Of a DNA stretch of 51,762 nt, positions 1 to 9,913 are shown piece after piece. The stretch is from Lachnospiraceae bacterium (GTDB lineage: Bacteria > Bacillota > Clostridia > Lachnospirales > Lachnospiraceae): positions 1-51,762 of the forward strand of contig SVEA01000016.1 in assembly GCA_015057615.1 (NCBI GenBank). The letters are read 5' to 3'. The notes under the pieces were generated by a model. It ran no database searches, had not been told where the DNA came from, and worked only from the letters and a program-made list of their open reading frames with translations. Numbering within the stretch: the stretch's first letter is position 1; each line of letters starts with the position of its first letter. A program made the translations under genes and the position numbers.

Positions 1-609
1 CTTCTGTTATTGTTCAACTCTTATTTTCAAGTAATCATTAACATATTCAAATGCATTTAAATACAGCTTCTGTTATTGTTCAACAGGTGTTAATGTTTGC
101 TTACTGTTATATCCTTTTATTTAAATACAGCTTCTGTTATTGTTCAACGATTCTAATTCTTGTGGTAAACAACATACAAATTCGATTTAAATACAGCTTC
201 TGTTATTGTTCAACGTAATTTTGTTTAAAATTATGCTATTTTTCAAATGCATTTAAATACAGCTTCTGTTATTGTTCAACTTGCATTAACTCTAGTAATG
301 TTCTGGTTTTATCCTCATTTAAATACAGCTTCTGTTATTGTTCAACCAATGAATATTGGATACTATGTGCATATTGTATAATATTTAAATACAGCTTCTG
401 TTATTGTTCAACGGACTTGCACCCGATTCATGTATGCTCTTAGTCCAAATTTAAATACAGCTTCTGTTATTGTTCAACTATATACTTGATTCTCGTTTGG
501 TTCTGGTATTTCTTATTTAAATACAGCTTCTGTTATTGTTCAACAATTTTTATTTGCCAGTGTCTTTTTATACTCTTCCATTTAAATACAGCTTCTGTTA
601 TTGTTCAAC
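1..609 (-). CRISPR. Type I-B CRISPR array (partial; runs off left edge)
   Basis: Nine full 30-bp repeats start at 55, 119, 185, 251, 317, 383, 449, 515 and 580, and all nine are identical by eye. Bases 1-18 are the end of another repeat, so the array continues beyond the window. The nine complete spacers are 34-36 bp and unrelated to each other. On the minus strand the repeat begins GTTGAACAATAACAG and ends CTGTATTTAAAT. That orientation gives a clostridial I-B style 5' handle (ATTTAAAT) and an ACAG-AAG-CTGT hairpin, the expected Cas6 substrate. Transcription is therefore leftward, away from cas2, and the newest spacers should lie at the right end. The identity of all visible repeats is consistent with an active or recently active array, but I cannot match spacers to invaders. 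Confidence 0.98.
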
Positions 610-783
610 CATAGCAATTAAGCCATTCTCATATAAAGTTTATCCTAAAGTCCTTATAAAATCAATACTTTACACAATTTTACCAACTATATTTAAATTC
701 AAAGAATAAAAGTCTAGCATGATATATAACCCTTACATTATATGTAGTTTGGCAATTCTCAAACTAAAAACAGCCTGGTAAAA
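610..783 (-). promoter_or_regulatory. CRISPR leader
   Basis: This AT-rich stretch between the cas2 stop and the leader-proximal repeat has no ORF and lies on the side expected from repeat orientation. It should hold the array promoter and the Cas1-Cas2 integration signals. Several -10-like A/T hexamers are visible on the minus strand, but I could not choose one promoter with confidence. Confidence 0.75.
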
Positions 784-1113
784 TTATATGATCAGGTCTT
801 CTCCGGTTTCATTGGGCCTGTTACCAAGAATATCTTCCCCATATACATTATTATTTTTTAGTTTTATGATACACACAAAATCTTCATCTGGTTTAATCAC
901 CTTCTTCAACTCATTTTTTAACAATATCATTTTTGATGGCGTTATTTCTCCTCGAAATACTGATTTTTGAAAATGAGATAAATACTTTTTGCATATCTTA
1001 AATACTTTTGCAACCCTATCTTCATTTACATCATAGAACAGAAAAGCATAATTGTATTTATATTCTTTCTTTTTCACATTTTTCCTCATTTCTACGCATT
1101 TTTTGCACATCAC
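784..1113 (-). CDS. cas2: CRISPR-associated endoribonuclease/integration protein Cas2
   Basis: Small ferredoxin-fold partner of Cas1 in spacer integration. The core begins MRKNVKKKEYKYNYAFLFYDVNEDRV, where the first beta strand ends in the conserved Asp (FYD), followed by the RVAKVFKICKKYLSHFQKSVFRGEIT helix-strand typical of Cas2. The gene is the last one of the leftward cas operon, next to the leader. The start is uncertain: the longest frame opens with GTG at 1113 and has a Cys-rich 8-residue extension, while the ATG at 1089 gives the usual Cas2 N-terminus (101 aa). Neither has a clear Shine-Dalgarno sequence. Family assignment is firm. Confidence 0.93.
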   Translation of the reverse strand: MMCKKCVEMRKNVKKKEYKYNYAFLFYDVNEDRVAKVFKICKKYLSHFQKSVFRGEITPSKMILLKNELKKVIKPDEDFVCIIKLKNNNVYGEDILGNRPNETGEDLII

Positions 1114-1226
1114 AAGTTTGTATGATACCGCACAGACATTAAACTTGCTGGCTGAAAGATTATAAGTATTTCACTATTACCTTTTTTGTCAAAACATCTT
1201 ATAACCATGTTTCATATCCATAAAGC

Positions 1227-2225
1227 TTAATATTTGTTTTTTAAAGAAAAAGGCATAAATTCTTTGTCTTCCAATATGCATTTAATCAACTTATAACAAT
1301 CCAATTTAATAGCTGTTCTATATGTGACTTTTCTACCAAGCTTATCATTCAGAAATGTAGTTTCAATGCGTTCTTCAAAAGCTTTGATAAAAATATTACG
1401 CCCCTCTTCATTAAGTAAACAATAATTATATTTCCTGTTAAAATGCTTTTCAACTTGTAGCTTTCTGTTATTTACCAGGTCAAATATCGTTCGAAAAACA
1501 ATCACAGGTTTAAATGCTTCACTAATATCAAGACTTAATGAAAATCTCCGGTCAGCCAATTCATGTAAAAAGCTTATTCTTTGATCAAGATGTGTCTGAT
1601 AAATGGCTGTCACTGTTTTACCATATAGCAAGGTATTACCAAACGATATCAGTGCATTTATTGGATTATCTGGTGGGCGCTTTACTCTTCTGTTCATAAT
1701 AAATTCCTCTGGTAAGATATGCTTGAATTCTCCATAGAATCTTTGCCAAGCCTCTCCTTCAACTTGTAGAACCTGTTTAATACCATCTGCTTGATTCAAA
1801 TTCATTTTTGCCTCTTTATTCAACCAATCAATTGTCTCCTTTGTCTCTTTTTTATCATGCTTATAATAGTGATATAACACTTCATATAAATTCCCTATTA
1901 TTCCAGAAACAAATGCCTTTGCGATATATAATCTCTTATCCCGGTATGCTTCCACCTGCTTTACCAATAATTTTCCACTACAATAATGTTCTTTGGGATA
2001 GAATGTTCCACTATATCCTTCGTAATAATTGAAAAAATGCATAACAATATGATTCCGAGACAAAAAGTCCAATAGTTTTGTATTAATGCTGATTTCTGAC
2101 AAGCAATATATTTCCTTTGTATTTTCCACCGGAATATATATGTTTTTCCCCTCTTTTCGAAACATTAAAGAGTTGTCTTTCCTGCTCAGTTCTCCCATCG
2201 AGGTTATGTATCTGGTACTACCCAT
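1227..2225 (-). CDS. cas1: CRISPR-associated endonuclease/integrase Cas1
   Basis: Metal-dependent integrase that inserts prespacers at the leader-repeat junction with Cas2. At 332 aa the length is normal for I-B Cas1. The N-terminal beta domain (MGSTRYITSMGELSRKDNS...IPVENTKEIYCLSE) precedes the all-helical catalytic domain. Likely metal ligands are E156 in VEGEAW, H221 in FLHELADRR and D233 in SLDISEAFKP. The ATG has a good ribosome site (AAGGAGACGAATT). A 130-bp gap without an ORF separates it from cas4, wider than elsewhere in the operon, so an internal promoter is possible. Confidence 0.97.
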   Translation of the reverse strand: MGSTRYITSMGELSRKDNSLMFRKEGKNIYIPVENTKEIYCLSEISINTKLLDFLSRNHIVMHFFNYYEGYSGTFYPKEHYCSGKLLVKQVEAYRDKRLYIAKAFVSGIIGNLYEVLYHYYKHDKKETKETIDWLNKEAKMNLNQADGIKQVLQVEGEAWQRFYGEFKHILPEEFIMNRRVKRPPDNPINALISFGNTLLYGKTVTAIYQTHLDQRISFLHELADRRFSLSLDISEAFKPVIVFRTIFDLVNNRKLQVEKHFNRKYNYCLLNEEGRNIFIKAFEERIETTFLNDKLGRKVTYRTAIKLDCYKLIKCILEDKEFMPFSLKNKY

Positions 2226-2355
2226 AATTCGTCTCCTTTTCCGAAAGCCACTACGGCTTCATATTACTTATGTAAAAATGAAACGATGTACAGCCCCTTT
2301 CATATTGCCACTATATTAAATAATTAAAATCAGTCTGAATTTAATAGCTTTAAAA

Positions 2356-2847
2356 TCAAATATAGCAATATTCATAATATGCACACTTTTTACATTTTCC
2401 TTTTTTCGTGATAGTAGGTACATCTTCTTGTGAAAGAAGATGCTCAATTTCTTTTTCTGTTTTTTCTAGTTCTGCTGCTTTATCATTATCAAGCTCAATA
2501 TATATAGTGTTTTTAGTTTTATTCTTTTCTATAAACTCCAGCTTTCCTTTCTTTTGAATTCCTTTCTCTCTTAGAATTTTCAAGTAGAAAAGTAACTGCC
2601 ATTTGGCCGCCTCCACATCAGCATCAGATTTTTTTATTTCTATAAGGTATTCACCGGATATCTTATCAATCTTAATATTATCAATGCTAATTTCTGTATC
2701 TTTCTTTTCTTGTTGTTTTATCTCATGAATAGATTTACCGATTCTAACATCTTCACTATTGTCTTCCAGATTAATTCGATTCCCATGTAACCAACATTGC
2801 CTTTTACAGTGAAAGTAATAATTCATAAGTGTTCCATTAACCTTCAT
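2356..2847 (-). CDS. cas4: CRISPR-associated exonuclease Cas4
   Basis: Short (163 aa) Cas4 of the I-B type, which trims and PAM-selects prespacers together with Cas1-Cas2. The four Fe-S cluster cysteines are visible: C14 (or C18) in HCKRQCWLHG, and C152, C155 and C161 in the C-terminal GKCKKCAYYEYCYI. The middle holds the RecB-like nuclease core: GKSIHE, then an acidic strand ending LIEIKKSDADVEAAKWQL. It lies between cas3 and cas1 in the adaptation part of the operon, with no sign of truncation. Confidence 0.95.
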   Translation of the reverse strand: MKVNGTLMNYYFHCKRQCWLHGNRINLEDNSEDVRIGKSIHEIKQQEKKDTEISIDNIKIDKISGEYLIEIKKSDADVEAAKWQLLFYLKILREKGIQKKGKLEFIEKNKTKNTIYIELDNDKAAELEKTEKEIEHLLSQEDVPTITKKGKCKKCAYYEYCYI

Positions 2848-2893
2848 ACCGATTCTCCTTTTTTCTTTTTGACGCTGGTTATCTTAACAAATT

Positions 2894-5458
2894 TCAGTTA
2901 ATGAAAAGATCATTATCAAAATTCTTTCGAATAAATTTCCCATCCTCAAAATACTCTTCCGTATCGGACAGATAATACAAATCTCCAATATGCTTTTCCC
3001 ATTTAAAAGCTGGATCTCTGGTCTGAATTACAAAATATTGAAGCTTTACGGCCACCTCAGAGAGACGTACTCTTTTCTCGGCATAATCCATTTCCGTATT
3101 CTCCAATAGGTTAACATAATCCTCCCATACGATATCACCATCTAATACCTTGCCATCCTCCAGTTCAATTTTTCTACTTAAGAATACGCTGTATTTAATA
3201 TCACCCTGAATCAAATTCATCGTTTTTTCAACTTCAGGAAAGTTTAAAGTTTCAACCTGATCGACACAGAAATCCTGAAAGATATGCCCTCTGCTCTTTA
3301 GAAATGCAATCACTTTATCATAGTAAGTTTTAAAATCTTTTTTAATTAAAACTTCCTTCATATCATCCTGAGCTAAAGTTAAAATTTTATCCTTTCTGAT
3401 ATCATTTCTATAAATCAAACCTGCATTATCCATATCGAAAAAATATACAATGCCATACTTATTATGTCCTGCATAATGCCGGTTGATTCTCCCCAGAAAC
3501 TGTTCTTCTGAATCCAAAAGAGATATGTCTTTGTATCCAATATCTGCATCAATATCAATCCCGGCCTCGACCACCTGAGTTGCTACTAGGATTAGATTTT
3601 TTCTGCTGCAAAATTTGTGAATTATATTTTTACGTTCATAACTGGAAACATCTCCGGTCAACATTTGAACTTCTTTCCCACTTATGTCTGTATCTTTAAG
3701 AATTTCATAAGCTTTTTCTGCGCTGGATCGAAAAATGAATTCTATCAGAATATTTATATTATCTATTTCAGCAGTTTTTTGAATATGCTTAATCAGCTTC
3801 TCCATCTTATCTTCCTTTAATTCCATAAGAGAAAAATCCAATTTTACCCGATCCTTAAACACAGGGTTTAAGAAATATTTATTCCTATCCTTGATAAGTC
3901 TCGTAATATAAGCTTGTGTATCTGTTAGTTTTCCCAGATCTGGAAGAGTAGCAGACATTAATATCATTTTAATATTAAGAATTTTTGCATAATGTTGTAA
4001 AAATATAATTATATTCTTCCATATATCATTACGGTAACTATGAATCTCATCAAAAATAATAACACTGTTAGCTAATTGAATAAGAGGAAACAAGTCTTCC
4101 TTCCCACAGCCAAAAAAATAGCGGAATAGGCTGACATGAGTAGTAAGATTCATGGGATACAAAAGGAACTGCCAACTTAGTAAGGACCTGTCATAGTCAA
4201 TATTATCACTCATTTCTTCAGTTTCTTCCTTGGTTTCTATTTTATACTTCTTTATAGGTACCAAAGAATTGATTACAGAAATATTCTTCTTAGTTTCCTC
4301 TTCCCCAAAGATTTTAGCCAAGCTATTCATGTTTTGCTCAACTAAAGTATTATATGGATATACATAAATGATCTTATTTAACTCCTTATTTCCAGAGATT
4401 AATTGAAACGCCAAGTGAAAGCTTACCATACTTTTTCCCGAACCGGTCGGAGCCTCCAAAAAATAGATGTTACTATGTTGATTTTTTTCCAGCTCTTCTC
4501 CCGCCTCCAGAAACATTTCATTACGAAGAACATTAATATCCTCTGTTTTCTCAACCTTCTGTTTTGTATATCTGGACTTTCTATAGGTCTGAATCGATTT
4601 GTAAATTGGATTACTTTTATAAATGTCAAAGAGATGCCATACATCTTCTATTGTTCCGAAATCCATTATCTCTTTTCTGGTTTTAAATTCTGTTGTCGCA
4701 TAATAATCACAAGAGAAAAGCAAAGAAGACAAAAAACGCACATAGATATAGAAGTCAATGGATGCTTCCTTTTGCCTTTCTTTTAAATATTTTCTACTCC
4801 TATTTATTATGCTCTGTAAACAAGCCCTGGGATTACCCTGAAAAACTTCTCTTATATACACATCCTCATATATGATCTTTTGTTCAGTAGCTAATTGCTG
4901 ACCATCCCCATCGGGATTAAGCAATCGATCTTCAAAATCCTTCATACTGATCAGGTTGCCATGATGCCTCGATATAACATATGCATTCATCACCATGAGA
5001 GCAATGAATTGATTTCTTGCTGATAAATCGACATTTTTTTTGATTTCCGGATAATATTCATTCATATATAATATGGAAGATAGCATAGAATGCGTGCTAT
5101 TATTGCTATCATAAGATAAATATTTTCTATGATAATTATTTTTCATTTTATTCACTTGATAATTACAGTTTATCTTTCCGATATCATGAAGATAAATAGT
5201 ATGATATAGCATTTCGCGAAAAAGCTTTATATAATCAGGATTTCTTTTACTAAACAAGATTTTTTCCATATTTTCAAATACCTTTTCTAAATTTTTAACA
5301 TGGATCAATCTCTTAAAATATACTATACATAGATCAGCGTGTTCTTCCAGAGTTTCTATCCTGTCATCCTTATTGCTTAAATGTGCATAAATCTTATCTG
5401 ACTGATTAAGGATATCACCATACCTTATCTTTTTAATTTTTTTAAAATAATCCGACAT
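2894..5458 (-). CDS. cas3: CRISPR-associated helicase/nuclease Cas3 (HD + DExH)
   Basis: Single-chain Cas3 that is recruited by Cascade and unwinds and degrades the target. I start it at the ATG after GGAGGTGAAG (854 aa), four codons inside the longest frame. The N-terminal HD nuclease has H40 (EEHADL), the HD pair H91-D92 (YLHDIGK), H123 (THSMLSS) and RHH at 164-166. The SF2 helicase has Walker A APTGSGKS (about 336-343), the DExH box FDEIH (469-473), then the C-terminal helicase domain with ATQVVEAGIDID and the arginine-finger region EEQFLGRINRH. All motifs are intact, so interference should be functional. Confidence 0.97.
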   Translation of the reverse strand: MSDYFKKIKKIRYGDILNQSDKIYAHLSNKDDRIETLEEHADLCIVYFKRLIHVKNLEKVFENMEKILFSKRNPDYIKLFREMLYHTIYLHDIGKINCNYQVNKMKNNYHRKYLSYDSNNSTHSMLSSILYMNEYYPEIKKNVDLSARNQFIALMVMNAYVISRHHGNLISMKDFEDRLLNPDGDGQQLATEQKIIYEDVYIREVFQGNPRACLQSIINRSRKYLKERQKEASIDFYIYVRFLSSLLFSCDYYATTEFKTRKEIMDFGTIEDVWHLFDIYKSNPIYKSIQTYRKSRYTKQKVEKTEDINVLRNEMFLEAGEELEKNQHSNIYFLEAPTGSGKSMVSFHLAFQLISGNKELNKIIYVYPYNTLVEQNMNSLAKIFGEEETKKNISVINSLVPIKKYKIETKEETEEMSDNIDYDRSLLSWQFLLYPMNLTTHVSLFRYFFGCGKEDLFPLIQLANSVIIFDEIHSYRNDIWKNIIIFLQHYAKILNIKMILMSATLPDLGKLTDTQAYITRLIKDRNKYFLNPVFKDRVKLDFSLMELKEDKMEKLIKHIQKTAEIDNINILIEFIFRSSAEKAYEILKDTDISGKEVQMLTGDVSSYERKNIIHKFCSRKNLILVATQVVEAGIDIDADIGYKDISLLDSEEQFLGRINRHYAGHNKYGIVYFFDMDNAGLIYRNDIRKDKILTLAQDDMKEVLIKKDFKTYYDKVIAFLKSRGHIFQDFCVDQVETLNFPEVEKTMNLIQGDIKYSVFLSRKIELEDGKVLDGDIVWEDYVNLLENTEMDYAEKRVRLSEVAVKLQYFVIQTRDPAFKWEKHIGDLYYLSDTEEYFEDGKFIRKNFDNDLFIN

Positions 5459-5534
5459 CTTCACCTCCATAGATTAAGGGGATTAACATTTTATGCTGCA
5501 ATCCCCTTAGTTGTCTTAGTGATTATTTATTTTT

Positions 5535-6287
5535 TTAGAAAAAGCAAATATGTTCTTCCTCACATAATAGAACAGAACAAGGTACCTTTGAATCACATTC
5601 TTCCCTTACAGTTACCTGGCCATTCGTAAACTGAAACATCTCAATTATATATTGATTTGTTTCGGCTGTTAAGCCAAACGGAAGTCCTTCTTCATATTTA
5701 AACAGTGAGAAATCATCTTCATCCATGTGCAGCGTAAATGCTTCCTTTGGATATAGACTTCTAAGAATGACAGGAATATCTAAAGATGCTTTCTGACCTT
5801 CTATCACTTGCACCTCACTAATATTCGCATAATGATCATTCTTACCAAGATAAGGAATATATATGGCCCGAGCATTCATCAGATAATCACATATTATTTC
5901 TTCTATTTCCCCTTGAAGTTGAATATATATCATCCAGCTTGGATTTTCGAGCCACTGTTCCTTTACTATGAGATTTCCGTCTGTGTTCGCATAACCTACT
6001 GTATTTACGAAGGTCTGTATACTTTTTTTAAAATATCCCTGCTGTAATTCGTTACTTTTATTAGGCTTTATACCTATCTTCAACTTTTTCAGCTTATCAT
6101 AAAATTCAGGGTACTCCTCTTTGCCTCTGGATTGTTGATTGTATCCTCCATATCCCAAGACCGCTCCCAAAAGTCCCAATAAAGCAACCTTATGAATATG
6201 CCCATAGGTGAAGTAATAAAAAGCATTTACCTCCGGTATTTTAAAGAATGCATGCTCCCCGCTTAATTTGAATCGTAGAACTTTCAT
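5535..6287 (-). CDS. cas5b: Cascade subunit Cas5 (type I-B)
   Basis: RAMP protein that caps the 5' handle of the crRNA in Cascade. It is 250 aa, starting MKVLRFKLSGEHAFFKIPEVNAFYYFTYGHIHK with a typical Cas5 first strand, then the glycine-rich LLGLLGAVLGYGGYN. An upstream AGAGG is present. It lies between cas7 and cas3, as expected in the I-B order. No defect seen. Confidence 0.93.
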   Translation of the reverse strand: MKVLRFKLSGEHAFFKIPEVNAFYYFTYGHIHKVALLGLLGAVLGYGGYNQQSRGKEEYPEFYDKLKKLKIGIKPNKSNELQQGYFKKSIQTFVNTVGYANTDGNLIVKEQWLENPSWMIYIQLQGEIEEIICDYLMNARAIYIPYLGKNDHYANISEVQVIEGQKASLDIPVILRSLYPKEAFTLHMDEDDFSLFKYEEGLPFGLTAETNQYIIEMFQFTNGQVTVREECDSKVPCSVLLCEEEHICFF

Positions 6288-6362
6288 GAAAACCTCTTTT
6301 CTGAAACAAATCCAACCAGATATGTTTCGTACAAATCTGGAATTCCTTGCAATTTAAGTGTC

Positions 6363-7334
6363 TCAAATCTGTTTCTGAGTAAAGATATTATATTCTTTCG
6401 CCTTTTTTATCCCATGGTTAACCTTGAGCGTATAAGGATTATAATAAATTTCAATAGTCTTAATTCTATCCTCTAACGTGTTCAGCAGATTATCCAGCTG
6501 AAGGTCTATCATATTGATAGATTCTTCTTTTGCAAAATAAATATATTGGGATAAATCAGGAAGATAAAGCTCCTGCTCTGTCTCGACAAATAGAGCAAAT
6601 TCATTTTCACAGCCTATTTTAGCATTGGTATGAAAAGATGTCGCAGCTACTAAAGCAGTGGATTTAAAGGTCATGTAATCTTCCTCTGTATAGCCTTCGG
6701 TTACATCAAGCTGAACAAATTCATCATATGCCTTTGGATTAATCACAAAAGGATAAAAATAATGAGCCTCATCACTAACAATTTTAACACCAAGCGACGC
6801 CTGTCTGGCTTCCTTCTTTTCACCATCTTTACCTCTCTTTTCCTGTTTTTCAGAATCATCTCTGAAAGGGGATAGTATTTGCTGTTCTTGCGCTCTGCTA
6901 TCTACATATTTATTCATGCCCTGCCCGATCTGCACTGCACCAGTGATGGATAGATTCGCACCTTTTGCAGCAAAAGTTGCACCAAAATTCTTTACATCGA
7001 TAGCCAAAAATAGATTTCTTAACAAATCCATTTTATCACTTGGGTTTTTCTCCTTCTCGGAATCCGCTTTCCCAAATAGAAAATCGTATCTTTCCGTAAG
7101 AGAACGAGGAAGCAAATCAATTTCATTTTTCTTATTCTTTTGTTTCTTCAATGATTTGAAATAAAGAACCTTTTCGCCCTGCTGGTTCCACATGAATTTC
7201 ATCGGATATTTTAGTGCCTTATCACTCCCGAAAATGCTACCGTCCGAAGTGGTTTTCGGATACCCGGTAAAATCCGCATTCCAATTACTCATCCTAGAAG
7301 CAATGCCTATTACTCCATAAACACGTTTATTCAT
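6363..7334 (-). CDS. cas7: Cascade backbone subunit Cas7 (Csh2-type, I-B)
   Basis: RNA-binding backbone protein that coats the spacer part of the crRNA; one finger of each copy flips out every sixth base. I start it at MNKRVYGVIGIASRMSNWNADFTGYP (ATG after GGGAGGAGAAAA, 323 aa), not at the longer in-frame ATG that would overlap cas8b. N-terminal RAMP strand, a lysine-rich linker (KSLKKQKNKKNEIDLLPRSLTERYDFLFGK), then the family segment NLFLAIDVKNFGATFAAKGANLSITGAVQIGQGMNK. The short gap to cas8b suggests translational coupling. Its expected 6-nt periodicity matters for the regulatory target described at 9914-9942. Confidence 0.94.
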   Translation of the reverse strand: MNKRVYGVIGIASRMSNWNADFTGYPKTTSDGSIFGSDKALKYPMKFMWNQQGEKVLYFKSLKKQKNKKNEIDLLPRSLTERYDFLFGKADSEKEKNPSDKMDLLRNLFLAIDVKNFGATFAAKGANLSITGAVQIGQGMNKYVDSRAQEQQILSPFRDDSEKQEKRGKDGEKKEARQASLGVKIVSDEAHYFYPFVINPKAYDEFVQLDVTEGYTEEDYMTFKSTALVAATSFHTNAKIGCENEFALFVETEQELYLPDLSQYIYFAKEESINMIDLQLDNLLNTLEDRIKTIEIYYNPYTLKVNHGIKKAKEYNIFTQKQI

Positions 7335-7350
7335 TTTTCTCCTCCCATTC

Positions 7351-9111
7351 TTAACCATTTGACTTTTCCTGATTTGTATTTGCAGTTGAATCCTCTTTTC
7401 CTTTGTATATCATATTCGGATATAGATATCCTCCTATCAAAGCATCCTCATTAATTCCTTTGATATCAATTTGACACAAAGACACTAAAGAATACATGGT
7501 ACGAAACCTCTGATATTTGGGCTCTGTTGTGATCGAATAGTTGTATTTATCAAACAATTTTCTTAGTTCTTTCTTCATAGCAGCGGCTGATGACGCATTC
7601 AATATCGGCTTTGAAAGAGATAAAGCTTTAGTGCCTGCTTTACTCAAGGTAAGAAAATAATAGGTGAGCTGTCCTACATAGAAAAAGAATTCAGCTTCAT
7701 TTTCTATTTTGCTTGGATTACTATTATTTATTTTTTCTTGTAACAAATCAATATTAACTAGAATATCATTCACGGTATTGCCCCCTTCAAATCTCTCTTT
7801 TAATGAAAGATATAAATTATACTGTTCTTTTGCTTTTTTATAAGAGCCGTTAAGAATTGAATTCTTGATTAAGTCAATGGATGAAGCTTTTAAAACCTGC
7901 CAGACACCGTCTTCCATTCCTAGGTAAAACCATTTGAATAATATGGATCTTGTTAGCAAAATATTTCTTTTTAAACAACTATCGCTAATGCGTATTTTAT
8001 CGCTTGGATTAAAATAATTCCCTGCCAGACATTTTCTAAATAAGTATTCATTTATAATCCCTCTCAATGTCTTAATCTGATTCACTGAACGATATTCCAG
8101 ACTAGACTTCTCAAAATGAAGATAATTTTTAATTAAAATCTTTGGGATTACTTCCTGGTAATTTAAAACTGTGTCATAATAAATGATTTCCGGTTCCATA
8201 CCTTTCTGGATTCTAATAAAGTATCCTGTGAAAGATCCACTCGGCGATTCGCCGTCTTCAAAGGGCTGTAATCCATCTTCATTTATATATAGATTACATT
8301 GATTTTTTTTCGATAAATTACTTAAATAGTCAAAGAACTTTTTTTGTAATAACACTTCATCTTGTGTAATTAGGACAGGAGAAACATTCTTTCTGGTTTT
8401 CTGCTCCAAATAAGGTTTCTTTGCGTTTAGCGCCATATTATTATTTGGAACCCCATAAATCTTGCCATCTATTTCCACATTATAATCTGCACTATTATAA
8501 AGATTTGTAAGGATATACTTTTCACTTTCCTTCTTATAATCCTCCTTACTATAATAGAAAAAAAGCTTAATATAACCTTTTTCATCACCAAAATCCATAC
8601 AAAGAAGGTGATCCTTGACCCAGTTTTCAATTTTGTTAATTCTGGCAATATCTGAGGGACCATATTTCTCTTCTAATGCTTTATAAGCTTTTTTTAGATT
8701 AGGCTTATTATACTTTTTATAAGGATTCCGAAACACATCATAATATTTCGTCAGAGTTTCTCCTGTTATTTTCCCGTTGGTTATGTTCTCTTTCTTAATA
8801 AAAAGGGTAAGATAATTATTACTGTGTATGTTCTTATCAGCAATTGCCTTATTTGATTCTAAGTATTTGCTATGATAATCCGCATATTGAATAAAATCGT
8901 AGTAATAATAACCTGTATCGGGCTCTATGTTCTTCTTGTCTGTTTTTATCGTAATCGTTTCTAGTGGCTCAAATCCACTGTCCGTTTCGCCTAGTATAAG
9001 ATAATCCCCATTTTCCGGAACATGGTTCTTCGTAAGAAAAAAGTCCGGATTATCCGGTTGCATTTTACTTTTATATTCCTTTTCAAATAATTGCAAAATC
9101 TCTTTTAACAT
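7351..9111 (-). CDS. cas8b: Cascade large subunit Cas8b (Csh1-type)
   Basis: Type I-B large subunit, which recognises the PAM. At 586 aa it is a normal length. Sequence is fast evolving, as is usual for Cas8; I assign it from its position between cas6 and cas7, its size, and Csh1-like segments such as NYFNPSDKIRISDSCLKRNILLTRSILFKWFYLGMEDG and the C-terminal FFFYVGQLTYYFLTLSKAGTK...ALIGGYLYPNMIYKGKED. A strong ribosome site (GGAGGTGAATT) precedes the ATG, 15 bp after the cas6 stop. The PAM cannot be read from the sequence; the regulatory target nearby suggests TCA. Confidence 0.9.
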   Translation of the reverse strand: MLKEILQLFEKEYKSKMQPDNPDFFLTKNHVPENGDYLILGETDSGFEPLETITIKTDKKNIEPDTGYYYYDFIQYADYHSKYLESNKAIADKNIHSNNYLTLFIKKENITNGKITGETLTKYYDVFRNPYKKYNKPNLKKAYKALEEKYGPSDIARINKIENWVKDHLLCMDFGDEKGYIKLFFYYSKEDYKKESEKYILTNLYNSADYNVEIDGKIYGVPNNNMALNAKKPYLEQKTRKNVSPVLITQDEVLLQKKFFDYLSNLSKKNQCNLYINEDGLQPFEDGESPSGSFTGYFIRIQKGMEPEIIYYDTVLNYQEVIPKILIKNYLHFEKSSLEYRSVNQIKTLRGIINEYLFRKCLAGNYFNPSDKIRISDSCLKRNILLTRSILFKWFYLGMEDGVWQVLKASSIDLIKNSILNGSYKKAKEQYNLYLSLKERFEGGNTVNDILVNIDLLQEKINNSNPSKIENEAEFFFYVGQLTYYFLTLSKAGTKALSLSKPILNASSAAAMKKELRKLFDKYNYSITTEPKYQRFRTMYSLVSLCQIDIKGINEDALIGGYLYPNMIYKGKEDSTANTNQEKSNG

Positions 9112-9126
9112 AATTCACCTCCCAAC

Positions 9127-9828
9127 TCATAGATATTTATACCCTAGGAACCCAGAACCTCTGCTTCCATTTTCTCCCACTCCTGTGCCAAGTGAAAAAT
9201 ACGCCAACTCTTGTGCCAGATTACTATAACTAAGATAAAGCGTGACTTTGTCTCCCAGAAGCGTAATGTTTTTAAATGATACTGGAACCGGTTTATGATT
9301 GTTAAATTCAAAATGTGTGTATAATTCGAAGCCTTCATCAATTTTAGTGTTGTTAAATTCGTTATAATTTTTTATCAGATTTATTTTTAATCGAGCCTCA
9401 TATTCTGCTAATGACAAATGTCCTCTCCAGTAGCCAAAATTATCATCTTTAATGATGATCGGTGTAATTGAGAATATCTTTTCAAGATAATGTTTTGGAA
9501 TAACTCTACTGCTAACTGTAAGAACTTTCAGCGTTTCTGTATAAGAGGTAAAAAGCTGCTTAATCAAATAGGAACTTAAATAATCGTCTATCGTTCGAAT
9601 TCGATAGGTATAGATATTACCCTCATGGTAAACGCCTTCTTTTTCCACGGGATGGAGTCCATCATAAACATAATTTTTATATTTGTTTTGCTTGTGAAAC
9701 TTTAAGTATTTTTCATCCTTTGCAAGAGCGTTGTCAATTAATCTAGTAATCTCTTCTCTTACATCAACCACTGGGATATCAATTAATAAATAAACTTTGA
9801 TGCTTAATTCTGTCACAGTAAATGCCAT
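9127..9828 (-). CDS. cas6: crRNA-processing endoribonuclease Cas6
   Basis: Cuts the repeat hairpin to release crRNAs with an 8-nt 5' handle. The start is set at MAFTVTELSIKVYLLIDIPVVD (233 aa) because AGAGGTG stands six bases before this ATG; the longer frame begins seven codons upstream without a good site. The C-terminus carries the glycine-rich Cas6 loop GTGVGENGSRGSGFLGYKYL. First gene of the cas operon. The same enzyme should process the pseudo-repeats at 10021-10099, whose hairpin stem is kept by paired changes. Confidence 0.95.
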   Translation of the reverse strand: MAFTVTELSIKVYLLIDIPVVDVREEITRLIDNALAKDEKYLKFHKQNKYKNYVYDGLHPVEKEGVYHEGNIYTYRIRTIDDYLSSYLIKQLFTSYTETLKVLTVSSRVIPKHYLEKIFSITPIIIKDDNFGYWRGHLSLAEYEARLKINLIKNYNEFNNTKIDEGFELYTHFEFNNHKPVPVSFKNITLLGDKVTLYLSYSNLAQELAYFSLGTGVGENGSRGSGFLGYKYL

Positions 9829-9877
9829 TGTATCACCTCTTTTCTCCATTATTGGTGTTTATTTATTTTCTTAACTT

Positions 9878-9907
9878 ATTTTAGCACTCAATGGCATAAT
9901 ATGTCAA
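9878..9907 (-). promoter_or_regulatory. cas operon promoter
   Basis: On the minus strand a perfect TTGACA (9907-9902) is followed after 18 bp by TAAAAT (9883-9878). Transcription should begin near 9871, about 40 bases before the cas6 ATG. It is the only strong promoter directly upstream of cas6 and lies just downstream of the pseudo-spacer match. Confidence 0.75.
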
Positions 9908-9913
9908 TAGCTA

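Noticed and set aside
788-970. Plus-strand frame opposite cas2
   Set aside because: Shadow of cas2, which has clear family features on the minus strand.
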